This document shows, one piece after another, positions 28,352 through 37,050 of a stretch of 64,000 nucleotides of DNA. The DNA is from Klebsiella grimontii (lineage in GTDB: Bacteria > Pseudomonadota > Gammaproteobacteria > Enterobacterales > Enterobacteriaceae), in NCBI RefSeq assembly GCF_900200035.1, contig NZ_FZTC01000053.1, positions 96,375 through 160,374 of the forward strand, in the 5' to 3' direction. Every line of letters starts with the position of its first letter. The stretch's first letter is position 1. The notes beneath the pieces are model-generated. The model saw nothing but the letters and a program-made list of their open reading frames with translations. It was not told where the DNA came from and searched no databases. The position numbers and the translations under genes were made by a program.

Positions 28352-29923
28352 TCATGGATATAAAACTTCATTATCTACAGCAGATATTGCCGCGCGATGT
28401 AATTTGTCGGTAATGATTTTATCCGTAACCCGTCGGATATCGGCATCATTAAAAAATGCGCTAACATAGACTACCGGCAAAGCTATTTCCGGCAGATTAA
28501 TCGTCGAAATAACCAGTTCAATCTGGTCCTGCGGTTGAAGGGTATGCAGGCTGCTTGCCGAAACTACGCCGACGATGGTCCAGTCAGGAAACGCTCTCAA
28601 CACTCTACTTTTCAACAGATGAGATGTGCCGATTCCCGTAGAACAAACCAGCAGAACGCGCTTGCTGGCGACCTGCCTTTCCATCGCCGCCTGGAAATGA
28701 ACGGTGAGATAGCCAACCTCGTCGTCGGAAACCGCGCACTCGCCCCAGCCGCTGAAAACCTGATTGACGGCCCGCTGGGTGAGCGGCCATACGTCCGTCA
28801 GCTCGCCCTTGATATCCTCAAGCAGAGGGTTACGAATATAAATCCGAAAATTAAGGCGGTTAATGAGCGGCTTTATATGAATGAGCAGACCATCGTATAA
28901 CGCGCGATCGGCGGTTAAATCGATATCAATCATGGTAGAAAAGGCGCTAATCAGGCGACCCGTGATTTGTCTGGCCTCATCGCTTGAGTGCATATAGCGC
29001 GCCATGCTTACGTCATCACGCTCTTCCACCATAACGCCGGATGAGATGATGTACTGATAAATAAACCAGACTTCATCTTCCGGCAGCGAATGGTCAATCC
29101 GCAGTTCAATTTTACGCAGCATATTCTGGGCAACGCTAAATATCGTCTCATCAAAAATCTGCTGCCCCTGTTCACGCCGCGGTAAGGCATTCCCACGGGT
29201 AATGCGATACATCATAATCAGGATATGGGTGAAGATATTCACATAATACGGTTCGCCTAATGACCAGCACAGCTTACGCTCCATTTCCTGTAATAATGAC
29301 TGTACAAATATAACGTCATCTTCACCAAAATAATGCACCAGCGCTTTATAGCTTCCTGAGTCCAGCCGGGAATGGATAATACAGCCGGGCTCATTATGAT
29401 TAATTACCCCATTAATTAACGACGCCATCGCCTGGCGGACGCTGTTTTCACTGCCTTCGATATGCGTCCCGCTCTGGCTGCGGATCAGCGTTAAGCCGAG
29501 CGGCGTAATCCATGATTCAATAATTTTCAGGTCATTAACGATAGAAGCGCTACTGATAAAATAACGCTCAGAGAGCTTATTAATTGATGTCTCCCGCGGC
29601 GTCTCACTTAACAGCTGCGAAGCAATTTTCACACGCCGGGAGTTATTCATCATGACATCGCTGTCCTCCCCCTCGTTACCGAGTAATTGGTCTAATTGCA
29701 GCAGGTCGGTGACATTATCAGCGATCAGCATCACGCCGGCACCTGAGCGTTTGTCGATCGTCATTTTCCACTCAGATAACCACTGTTCTAAAAAGCGTAA
29801 ATCACGCTGAACCGTTTTTTCTGACACATTTAAATATTCGGCAATTTTCATCAGCGTAACGTATTCTCTGCGGGGCAGGAGAAATTTCAATAATCTGTTC
29901 TGTCGTGAGGTAATCATTTGCAT
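28352..29923 (-). CDS. PRD-containing transcriptional activator (MtlR/LicR type)
   Basis: 523 aa. In order: DeoR/Mga-type winged helix (about 8-65, with MKIAEYLNVSEKTVQRDLRFLE), a second helix-turn-helix (about 110-150, SINKLSERYFISSASIVNDL), two PTS regulation domains (about 175-280 and 290-405) and a C-terminal EIIB-Gat-like domain with VLLVCSTGIGTSHLL (about 420-515). There is no C-terminal EIIA. PRD histidines are phosphorylated by PTS proteins, so activity should report PTS flux. First gene of the eight-gene operon and 10 bp before EIIA. Confidence 0.88.
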   Translation of the reverse strand: MQMITSRQNRLLKFLLPRREYVTLMKIAEYLNVSEKTVQRDLRFLEQWLSEWKMTIDKRSGAGVMLIADNVTDLLQLDQLLGNEGEDSDVMMNNSRRVKIASQLLSETPRETSINKLSERYFISSASIVNDLKIIESWITPLGLTLIRSQSGTHIEGSENSVRQAMASLINGVINHNEPGCIIHSRLDSGSYKALVHYFGEDDVIFVQSLLQEMERKLCWSLGEPYYVNIFTHILIMMYRITRGNALPRREQGQQIFDETIFSVAQNMLRKIELRIDHSLPEDEVWFIYQYIISSGVMVEERDDVSMARYMHSSDEARQITGRLISAFSTMIDIDLTADRALYDGLLIHIKPLINRLNFRIYIRNPLLEDIKGELTDVWPLTQRAVNQVFSGWGECAVSDDEVGYLTVHFQAAMERQVASKRVLLVCSTGIGTSHLLKSRVLRAFPDWTIVGVVSASSLHTLQPQDQIELVISTINLPEIALPVVYVSAFFNDADIRRVTDKIITDKLHRAAISAVDNEVLYP

Positions 29924-30180
29924 TATTTACCCTTTTTGCATACCAGATTAATGGCTGGAGACATCGCGATACCACGCGAGCGCTACATAAATCATTGAGG
30001 ATAAATATAAGTAGCTGAGGCGTAAACAACAATACTAAATTTTGTCCAGACATCCGGACAGAAATAAAACGAAGAGAGGGATTAAGGCATAATTATAATT
30101 CAGATCACATTTCAGGAAGAAATATACGTGATAGCGATCTCAATTCACCATATGAATATACCTGGGAATGGTAAACCGCC
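29924..30180 (-). promoter_or_regulatory. Promoter region of the fructose-type PTS operon
   Basis: AT-rich region before the PRD regulator. TGTCCAGACATCCGGACA at 30043-30060 is an 18-bp near-palindrome (7 of 9 pairs) and a candidate activator site. On the minus strand AAATGTGATCTGA at about 30100-30112 is a good CRP half site with a poor partner. No -10 was fixed. Confidence 0.4.
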
Positions 30181-30197
30181 TTTAGCCGGATAGCATT

Positions 30198-30357
30198 CCC
30201 GGAGGCGGCGCTTGACGCGCCTTGTCCGGGCTACTGGCCCGCAGACGATGGGAAGCCTGTAGCCCGGCTGAGCGTAGCGCGAGCCGGGGAAAAGCGGAGG
30301 CTGCATTGCGCGTTGTTTCCCCGGAGGCGGCGCTTGACGCGCCTTGTCCGGGCTACG
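30198..30357. repeat. Cluster of three REP units
   Basis: Units at 30198-30234 and 30318-30357 are nearly the same sequence in direct order (CCCGGAGGCGGCGCTTGACG to TGTCCGGGCTAC); between them 30258-30288 is an inverted unit of the other type (GTAGCCCGGCTGAGCG to CGAGCCGGGG). This is a BIME-like array between the divergent-facing PTS operon promoter and the yicI stop. Confidence 0.85.
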
Positions 30358-30400
30358 GGTCCGCAGATGGCTGTGAACCCGTGCTTCAGGAAGCAAAAAC

Positions 30401-32719
30401 TTACAGCGTAATAGTCAGCGCATTACCCTGCGCGGTCACCACCACGCCCAGCTCACTGCCTGCCTGAGCGCCGCCCTGCACGCCCGCTACCTGCTGGATA
30501 TTGCGCAGGCATAGCGTCCAGCCGCTGGCCTTGCCTTCGCCGCTGACGGTGATGGCGTTGCCCTGGCGTTTCGCCTTCAGCGTAAAGACCACCGACCCGT
30601 CCGCGGCCGGCACCTGGCAGACGGCTTCGCGACCATCGTCGAGGTTGAACAACTGGAAGGCGGTACCTTCGTTCCATGCATAGTCCGGTTTCTGGTCGTT
30701 GTTGCCCAGCGCCAGCAGAGTGTTATCGCGCACGTACACCGGCAGGCTCAGCACGTCGTGATTCTGCTTATGCCAGCGGCTGCCCTGGGCTTCGTCGTTG
30801 CGCCACAGATGGGTCCAGCGGCCTTCCGGCAGCCAGAACTGCACATCGCCCGCTTCGCTAAACACCGGCGCCACCAGCACTGAATCCCCCAGCATGTACT
30901 GCCGATCCAGATAGTCGCAGGCCGGGTCGTGCGGGAACTCCAGCATCATCGAACGCAGCATCGGCGTACCGAACTCATTGGCCAGCGCCGCCTGACGGTA
31001 GAGATAAGGCATCATGCGGCATTTCAGCTGCGTGAAGTGACGCACCACGTCGCAGGACTCGTCATCGTAAGCCCACGGCACGCGATAGGATTTGCTGCCG
31101 TGCAGACGGCTGTGGCTCGACAGCAGGCCGAAGGCGCACCAGCGCTTGTAGACGTGGGCGGGCGCGGTGTTTTCGAAGCCGCCGATATCGTGGCTCCAGA
31201 ACCCAAAGCCGGACATGCCGATCGACAGGCCGCCGCGCAGGCTTTCCGCCATTGATTCATAGTTGGCGTAGCAGTCGCCGCCCCAGTGTACCGGGAACTG
31301 CTGCGCGCCCACCGAGGCGGAGCGGGCGAACAGCACCGCTTCTTTCTCGCCGACGGTCTCTTTCAGCACGTTCCACACCAGCTCGTTATAGATGAAGGCG
31401 TAGTGGTTGTGCATTTTTTGCGGATCGGAACCATCAAACCACTGCACATCGGTCGGGATACGCTCGCCGAAGTCGGTCTTGAAGCAGTCAACGCCCATCG
31501 CCACCAGGCCTTTCAGCTTGTCGGCATACCACTGGCAGGCTTGCGGATTAGTGAAGTCATAAATCGCCAGGCCCGGCTGCCATTTATCCCACTGCCACAG
31601 CGAACCGTCCGGACGTTTCAGCAGATAGCCTTTCTCCTGCAGCTCTTTAAACACCGGCGAGCGCTGGCCAATATACGGGTTAATCCACACGCAGACCTTC
31701 AGCCCTTTCTCTTTCAGCCGTTTAATCATGCCTTCCGGGTCAGGGAAGGTCAGCGGATCCCACTCGAAATCGCACCACTGGAAGGCTTTCATCCAGAAGC
31801 AATCGAAGTGGAACACGTGCAGCGGCAGATTACGCTCCGCCATACCGTCGATAAAGCTGTTAACCGTCGCTTCGTCGTAGTTGGTGGTAAACGAAGTGGT
31901 CAGCCACAGGCCGAAAGACCAGGCTGGCGGCAGCGCCGGACGCCCGGTAAATCGGGTATAGCGGTTCAGCACCTCTTTCGGGGTCGGGCCGTCGATGACG
32001 AAATACTCCAGGTGCTCGCCTTCGACGCTGAACTGCACCTTAGAGACTTTCTCGGAGCCGATTTCGAAAGAAACGCGCTCAGGATGGTTAACCAGCACGC
32101 CGTAGCCGCGGTTAGTCAGATAGAACGGGATATTTTTGTACGACTGTTCGGTGCTGGTGCCGCCATCTTCGTTCCAGGTGTCGACCGTCTGACCGTTGCG
32201 CACCAGCGCGGTAAAGCGCTCGCCGAGGCCGTAAACGGTGTCGCCGACGCCGAGATCCAGGCGCTCGAACATATAGTTGCGGTTGGTTTTCGTATCCTGC
32301 ACGTAGCCGTCGTTTTTCAGTTGGCTACCGGTAATCCGCACGCCGTCGCGCAGGAAATCCAGCGACCAGAAGTCGCCTTTCGTGACGCGTGCGGTCAAAT
32401 TGCCGCTCTTCAGCTCGGCAAATTCAGCGCCGTTGTGAATTTCCACCTTCACATCTTTTACAACGTTCAGCGGGTAATGCGGGCCGTTGTTCAGCGCGCC
32501 CTGGAAGTGCTCCATGCGTACGCCGATCACCCCTTCCTGCGGTGAGAAGAAGCGCACGGTAAATAGCGGAACGTCCAGTTGGGCGGCGCGTTCGCGAACT
32601 TCGCGCGACGCCACATAGACGACCATCTCGTTACCTTGCTGCTCAACCTCATAGACCTGCACGGGCTGGATCAGATTGAGCCCTGGTTGAATAAGCCAGT
32701 TTCCATCACTGATTTTCAT
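30401..32719 (-). CDS. yicI: Alpha-xylosidase, GH31
   Basis: 772 aa from ATG 32719 ([16 protein letters not shown]), as in E. coli YicI; AGAGGAAG precedes it. Cytosolic retaining GH31 enzyme that releases alpha-xylose from isoprimeverose-type disaccharides. The nucleophile aspartate is in [10 protein letters not shown] and the acid/base aspartate in [19 protein letters not shown], matching D416 and D482 of E. coli. It is second in the yicJ-yicI operon with a 13-bp gap. Confidence 0.96.
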   Translation of the reverse strand: MKISDGNWLIQPGLNLIQPVQVYEVEQQGNEMVVYVASREVRERAAQLDVPLFTVRFFSPQEGVIGVRMEHFQGALNNGPHYPLNVVKDVKVEIHNGAEFAELKSGNLTARVTKGDFWSLDFLRDGVRITGSQLKNDGYVQDTKTNRNYMFERLDLGVGDTVYGLGERFTALVRNGQTVDTWNEDGGTSTEQSYKNIPFYLTNRGYGVLVNHPERVSFEIGSEKVSKVQFSVEGEHLEYFVIDGPTPKEVLNRYTRFTGRPALPPAWSFGLWLTTSFTTNYDEATVNSFIDGMAERNLPLHVFHFDCFWMKAFQWCDFEWDPLTFPDPEGMIKRLKEKGLKVCVWINPYIGQRSPVFKELQEKGYLLKRPDGSLWQWDKWQPGLAIYDFTNPQACQWYADKLKGLVAMGVDCFKTDFGERIPTDVQWFDGSDPQKMHNHYAFIYNELVWNVLKETVGEKEAVLFARSASVGAQQFPVHWGGDCYANYESMAESLRGGLSIGMSGFGFWSHDIGGFENTAPAHVYKRWCAFGLLSSHSRLHGSKSYRVPWAYDDESCDVVRHFTQLKCRMMPYLYRQAALANEFGTPMLRSMMLEFPHDPACDYLDRQYMLGDSVLVAPVFSEAGDVQFWLPEGRWTHLWRNDEAQGSRWHKQNHDVLSLPVYVRDNTLLALGNNDQKPDYAWNEGTAFQLFNLDDGREAVCQVPAADGSVVFTLKAKRQGNAITVSGEGKASGWTLCLRNIQQVAGVQGGAQAGSELGVVVTAQGNALTITL

Positions 32720-32732
32720 GAATAGCTTCCTC

Positions 32733-34127
32733 TTAGTTTTGCAATTCTTTGCCGTTCGGCGCTGCAATGAATTCCTGCTCGTTGCGACGCGCCCCCTGAG
32801 CCAGCTCCGCCATCATTTTTTTCAGGAACGGGGTTTTCAGGGTGTAGTAGCGTTTAGCGATAACCGCGCTCAGCAGATAGCAGACCGCCGGAGCGAGGGT
32901 GAACAATGAGATGATGATGGTGATAGTGGCGCTGTTCTGGGTTTTGGCCGCGGCATCGTAACCGCCGCCCGCCAGCATCCAGCCAATCAGCGCGCCGCCC
33001 AGCGCAAGGCCCAGCTTGAGCACAAACAGGGTGCCCGCAAAGCTGATGCCGGTCAGGCGTTTACCGTTGCACCATTCGCCGTAGTCGACGGTGTCGGACA
33101 TCATCACCCACTGAATCGGCGTCACCAGCTGGTGCAGCACGCCAATCACGAAGATAAAGGCGAACATGGTGATTTCGGCGTCCATCGGCACGAAGAACAT
33201 CGCCACGCTCAACGCCGCCAGCAGGGCGTTGGTCCACCAGAAGACGCTAACTTTGCATTTCCAGTCGGTGAGCGGCTTCGCCAGCGCCGAGCCAATCAGG
33301 TTGCCGACGCAGTAGGTGGTGAGAAAGGCGGTAAACAGGCCAGCGGATCCCATGATCCAGGAGGTGTAATACATCATCGCGCCGCCGCGAACGCACACCG
33401 CGAGGATGTTGAGGATGGTCAGCAGACCAACGACACGCCACTGATCGTTGCGCCAGATATCGCGCAGGTCTTCCCGCATCGAGGTAGAGCTCGGCGGCGC
33501 TTCGACGCGCTCTTTGGTGGTGAAGAAGCAAAACGCCAGCATCAGGAAAGCGATCACCGAGAGCACCGCGATGCCGCCCTGAAAGCCAAAGGCTTTGTCT
33601 TCGCCGCCGATAAAGTTCACCAGCGGCATCATCAGCACGGTGGAGAGCATGCCGCCCGCCGTCGCCAGCACAAAGCGCCAGGACTGCAGGGAGATGCGCT
33701 GCGTTGGGTTGTCGGTGATAACCCCGCCCAGCGCGCAGTACGGAATGTTAACGACGGTGTAGAGCAGGGTCAGCAGCGTGTAGGTGACCGCGGCGTAAAT
33801 CAGCTTGCCGTTATGGCTCAGGTCCGGCGAACTGTAGGCCAGTACGCAGACGAGGCCGAACGGAATCGCGCCGAACAGGATCCACGGGCGGAATTTCCCC
33901 CAGCGGCTGCGGGTACGGTCGGCCAGCAGCCCCATGCAGGGGTCGGATATCGCATCCAGCGCGCGGGCCAGCAGGAACATGGTGCCGACATAGCCGGCAG
34001 GAATACCAAAGATATCGGTATAGAAAAACATCATATACAACATGACGTTATCAAAAATGATGTGGCTCGCGGCATCGCCCATGCCGTAGCCAATCTTCTC
34101 TTTGACGGACAAAATATGATCTTTCAT
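32733..34127 (-). CDS. yicJ: GPH-family alpha-xyloside permease YicJ
   Basis: 464 aa from ATG 34127 ([18 protein letters not shown]). Twelve spans; GPH signatures [29 protein letters not shown] and [22 protein letters not shown] are near identical to E. coli YicJ. It imports the substrate of YicI. It is the first gene of the operon and is divergent from selC. Confidence 0.95.
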   Translation of the reverse strand: MKDHILSVKEKIGYGMGDAASHIIFDNVMLYMMFFYTDIFGIPAGYVGTMFLLARALDAISDPCMGLLADRTRSRWGKFRPWILFGAIPFGLVCVLAYSSPDLSHNGKLIYAAVTYTLLTLLYTVVNIPYCALGGVITDNPTQRISLQSWRFVLATAGGMLSTVLMMPLVNFIGGEDKAFGFQGGIAVLSVIAFLMLAFCFFTTKERVEAPPSSTSMREDLRDIWRNDQWRVVGLLTILNILAVCVRGGAMMYYTSWIMGSAGLFTAFLTTYCVGNLIGSALAKPLTDWKCKVSVFWWTNALLAALSVAMFFVPMDAEITMFAFIFVIGVLHQLVTPIQWVMMSDTVDYGEWCNGKRLTGISFAGTLFVLKLGLALGGALIGWMLAGGGYDAAAKTQNSATITIIISLFTLAPAVCYLLSAVIAKRYYTLKTPFLKKMMAELAQGARRNEQEFIAAPNGKELQN

Positions 34128-34381
34128 CGCACACTCTTCTCTCAGCGCTACCGCGGGTTGGTACCGGTTACATGCTTTGTAAACCATCCGCGCAGTAAGA
34201 TGAATTGCGATATCTCATAATCAAATTACGTTTCTTGTTTTATGTGATCCCGGTAGCCTGAAAGAGTGTTTAAAAGTGTAAGCCACGGATTTTGCAAGGA
34301 ATTGTTTAAGAAGGTTCTGTAAAGTCCAGTTTTAACAGTAAAAAAGTGCGTTTGGGTATGTGGTTAATGCAGGAAAGTAGC

Positions 34382-34418
34382 TATAATGCGCCCCGCCTCC
34401 ATGTAGCAATCGAGGCGC
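34382..34418 (+). promoter_or_regulatory. selC promoter -10 and leader
   Basis: A consensus TATAAT (34382-34387) is followed by the GC-rich discriminator GCGCCCC typical of stable RNA genes. GCCTC (34395-34399) and GAGGC (34412-34416) could pair in the 5' leader. No good -35 was found. Confidence 0.55.
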
Positions 34419-34513
34419 GGAAGATCGTCATCTCCGGTGAGGTGGCTGGACTTCAAATCCAGTTGGGGCCGCCAGCGGTCCCGGGCAGGTTCAACTCCTG
34501 TGATCTTCCGCCA
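34419..34513 (+). tRNA. selC: tRNA-Sec (UCA anticodon)
   Basis: 95 nt including encoded CCA. It has the long selenocysteine acceptor arm (GGAAGATC pairing with GATCTTCC), the anticodon loop CTTCAAA with TCA, and a long variable arm. It differs from the recalled E. coli sequence at a few positions only. It decodes in-frame UGA with SelB. selC is a classic integration site for genomic islands, and island remnants follow it here. Confidence 0.97.
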
Positions 34514-34551
34514 GTTCAATCATCTTTATCCATATGAACTTATCCAGAAAA

Positions 34552-34743
34552 TCAGCCTTTCGGTTCAATGCCTTTCGCTTTTAGCGCGCTTCTCGCCAGT
34601 TCTTTAAACCAGCTCGCGAGACTCACTCCCTCTTCCGCTGCCACAGCATCCAGCTGTTCCTTTAATGCCGGATCAATGCGCATTTTAAACTGCGGAGACT
34701 GACCGCCGCCCTTTGGTTTTTTTTCGCGCGCTATGATTGACAT
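34552..34743 (-). CDS. Small ribbon-helix-helix DNA-binding protein
   Basis: 63 aa. A basic N-terminus (KKPKGGGQ) is followed by the strand FKMRIDP and two helices (ALKEQLDAVAAEEG, LASWFKELARSALKAKG), the Arc/CopG/HicB-like fold. TAGGTGG precedes the ATG. Such proteins are often antitoxins or autoregulators; no toxin partner is visible beside it. It lies 39 bp downstream of selC in the island remnant. Confidence 0.7.
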   Translation of the reverse strand: MSIIAREKKPKGGGQSPQFKMRIDPALKEQLDAVAAEEGVSLASWFKELARSALKAKGIEPKG

Positions 34744-34787
34744 GAGGCCACCTATCCAACTAATCTTAACTTATAGGAGGCCACCTA
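34744..34787. promoter_or_regulatory. 11-bp direct repeats, candidate operator of the ribbon-helix-helix gene
   Basis: GAGGCCACCTA occurs at 34744-34754 and again at 34777-34787, 33 bp apart (about three helical turns). The first copy covers the ribosome-binding site of the small gene. Direct-repeat operators are usual for this protein fold. Confidence 0.5.
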
Positions 34788-34885
34788 AAAGCCTCTTGTA
34801 CAGACAACGCTCCGATGTGCGGGAACCCAGCCGGAGGGTCTAACCACACCAACTATCAAGGAGTTGATTATAGCTGATTTGCATT

Positions 34886-35035
34886 CTACCCCAGGCTTTG
34901 CCGTTTCCGGAATAGAGCATCAACAACACGCTTCATCTCGTCTGGCGCCCGGACATGTTCGCCTTCAGGGTAGCCGCTCCCAAATGACGCCGGGTTAATC
35001 GTCCGTCTAATGAAATTTATGCTCTTCTGACATAC
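34886..35035 (-). pseudogene. Unidentified coding-like fragment
   Basis: Minus-strand reading from about 35035 to the TAG at 34886 gives about 50 codons without a stop, ending RAPDEMKRVVDALFRKRQSLG. The composition looks like a real protein C-terminus (charged amphipathic helix), but no start or ribosome site is seen and the family is not recognised. It probably is the 3' end of a gene lost from the selC island, or chance. Confidence 0.3.
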
Positions 35036-35069
35036 TATGCGAACCAAAGCAGGTTAACCCGGAGGCTAT

Positions 35070-35683
35070 ATGGCAAATGAACACTTAACGTCGTCCCCCA
35101 TAGGCGAGTTCGTTATGTTTGCCAGCGGTGATGGGAAAGTACGTGTTGAATGCCGCTTTGAAAGCGATACACTTTGGCTCTCGCAGGCAATGATCTGCGA
35201 ACTCTATGGTAAAGCGAAAGCCACCATCAGCGAGCATATAAAGCATATATTTGAAGAAGGCGAACTTGAGGAAAATTCAGTTGTTCGGTTTTACCGAACA
35301 ACTGCCAGTGATGGAAAAAATTATCAGGTTCAACTCTTTAGTTTGCCTCTGATACTTGCCGTTGGCTATCGCGTTCGCTCCCCTCGCGGCACTCAGTTCC
35401 GCCAGTGGGCAACCCAGACGCTCCAGCAATACCTGATCAAAGGTTTTGTGATGGACGATGAGCGGTTAAAAAATCCGCCTGTTGTTCATCGGCTGTACCC
35501 GACTATTTCGATGAGATGCTGGAGCGCATCCGAGATATTCGCGCCAGCGAACGCCGTGTTTATTTGCGCGTACGAGAGGTATTTACCTGCTGTGCTCGCC
35601 TTTCTGCCGGCCGGCGCCTTGCCCGGCCTACATTATCTTTGGGTCTGTGTAATACCCACAGAGCTGCGCTGCATGGCGTTTAG
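35070..35683 (+). pseudogene. Frameshifted and truncated rhuM-like gene
   Basis: Residues 1-137 (MANEHLTSSPIGEFVMFASG to LIKGFVMDDERLKNPP) match RhuM/virulence RhuM family proteins, including SLPLILAVGYRVRSPRGTQFRQWA. At about 35478-35490 the frame is lost: the expected continuation VPDYFDEMLERIRDIRASERR is found in another forward frame (from about 35490). Homology then ends near 35583, at a REP unit, where the 3' half of the gene (usual length about 330 aa) is missing. In Salmonella rhuM lies on SPI-3, also at selC. CGGAGG precedes the start. Confidence 0.8.
35606..35631. repeat. REP-like unit at the rhuM deletion end
   Basis: GCCGGCCGGCGCC with TGCCCGGCCTAC forms a short GC-rich palindrome. 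It marks the place where rhuM similarity stops, just before the convergent kinase gene. Confidence 0.5.
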
Positions 35684-36285
35684 TTATACAATCCCAGCTT
35701 CTGTGATAGTTCACTCAGCTCACGCATCGCCTCCAGGCTTTTTTGTTTCCGCTGTTCCGCAGCCACCTTCTCCCGCACCAGCTCCGCCACCCTCTCCGGC
35801 TCCTCAGACGAAACCACCCGGCAATCGTCTAAGGCACAATATTCCCTAAAGCGCTGGCGGAACTTCATCTCTTCTTTTTCTCTGACCAGACCAAAGCCGC
35901 GCATCAGCTGGCGCGCGACCACGATGCGCGTAGCGATATCGATATCCTCTGAAGGCAATAGCAGGATGGAATACCCGGACTGCCGCACAAGCTGCCGATT
36001 CCCCGCGACAATCTCCGGGCAGACATCGGTGGCAAGAAATCCCGAGGAGAGCACCACCACTCGTTTTTCATGCGGATTCTCCGCCAGCAGGCGAGAGCAT
36101 AGCGCGGCGTTATCACGCACATAGCGCTCGTATCCATTGCGCTGAATATATTGGCGAATATTTAAAAGCTGCTCGCAAAATTCGCTATCGAGATCGATAA
36201 ACCGGTAGTTCATCGCCTGCGCCAGCAGCGCTCCAACCGTGCTTTTTCCCACCCCGCCGGGGCCAATCAGAAATAGCGTATTCAT
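35680..36285 (-). CDS. P-loop kinase, AAA/shikimate-kinase-like
   Basis: 201 aa. Walker A GPGGVGKS at 8-15 and a DLDSEF motif at 31-36 as in shikimate/gluconate kinases, then LSSGFLATDVCPE. The C-terminal 30 residues are a charged helix (REKVAAEQRKQKSLEAMRELSELSQ). The substrate is unknown; it is probably a small-molecule kinase or related NTPase. GAGGAG precedes the ATG. Its stop overlaps the end of the broken rhuM reading. Confidence 0.65.
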   Translation of the reverse strand: MNTLFLIGPGGVGKSTVGALLAQAMNYRFIDLDSEFCEQLLNIRQYIQRNGYERYVRDNAALCSRLLAENPHEKRVVVLSSGFLATDVCPEIVAGNRQLVRQSGYSILLLPSEDIDIATRIVVARQLMRGFGLVREKEEMKFRQRFREYCALDDCRVVSSEEPERVAELVREKVAAEQRKQKSLEAMRELSELSQKLGLYN

Positions 36286-36470
36286 CTTTACTCCTCGCGT
36301 CCGTGTGAAAGCATTATGTCAGCAGAATACGCCAAATAATGCCGCGATCGCGGCCGTTTTTGTTCACTCCCATCTCCCCAGCCAATCATTTCCATCCAAT
36401 GTTTGCGTTATTCCCTTCACCTTTAAATCCTTACACTAACGGGATAACGTGGCTTAAAAGGAGACCAATG

Positions 36471-36938
36471 ATGACACCCGAACTCAAACACAGCTTCTCT
36501 ATCACCATTGAGGTCGACAAACCGGTCATTGTCTCCCGCAGCCCGCAGAGCGGGAAACGTCAGCTGATCCCTATCCTCAGCGGAATCGTACGCGGTGAGC
36601 TCAACGGCCACGTCTTACCCGGCGGCGTCGACAGCCAGATCGTCGAGCCTGACGGCACCTGCCGCCTCTCCGCGCGCTATGCATTACACGTGGAAGAAGG
36701 CACGGTATACATCGAAAACAACGGCATTCGCCGCCTACCCGAAGAGTACAAAGAACGTCTTTTCGGCGATGATATGCGCTTTTTTAGCGATATTCCGCCG
36801 GAATCTATCTATTTTCGCACCGTACCGACTTTTGAAGTGGATACGCCGGCGCTGCGCTGGCTCACCACCTCGCTGTTTATCTGTTCCGGCGGCCGCACGC
36901 AGGACGGCGTGATGCTCGATTTTTATCGCGTCCGCTGA
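36471..36938 (+). CDS. DUF3237/UPF0311 family protein
   Basis: 155 aa from ATG 36471; a second ATG directly before it (36468) is only three bases from AAGGAGA, so the later one is favoured. Beta-rich protein with SGKRQLIPILSGIVRGELNGHVLPGGVDSQIVEPDG near the N-terminus and the C-terminal SLFICSGGRTQDGVMLDFYRV, characteristic of DUF3237. Function unknown. Cytosolic, single-gene unit. Confidence 0.8.
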   Translation: MTPELKHSFSITIEVDKPVIVSRSPQSGKRQLIPILSGIVRGELNGHVLPGGVDSQIVEPDGTCRLSARYALHVEEGTVYIENNGIRRLPEEYKERLFGDDMRFFSDIPPESIYFRTVPTFEVDTPALRWLTTSLFICSGGRTQDGVMLDFYRVR

Positions 36939-37050
36939 TTTTCACTTTTTCAATATAACTGTTATCGCCGTCGGGCCATGTTTCCCCCGCCTGCCGCGGT
37001 CTATCCTCAATACATTCAAACGATGAACTTCATTCAAAACCGGAGAGTGT

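Noticed and set aside
31286..32545. 419-codon plus-strand open frame opposite yicI
   Set aside because: Antisense to a strongly conserved GH31 gene whose codon bias leaves the opposite frame open; no protein motifs.
34240..34265. CRP site upstream of yicJ (TGTGATCCCGG)
   Set aside because: Left half TGTGA is good but no TCACA half follows at the right distance.
36286..36470. N-terminal extension of the DUF3237 protein from an upstream start
   Set aside because: The added residues are proline/phenylalanine-rich without homology, while AAGGAGA sits just before the internal ATG pair.
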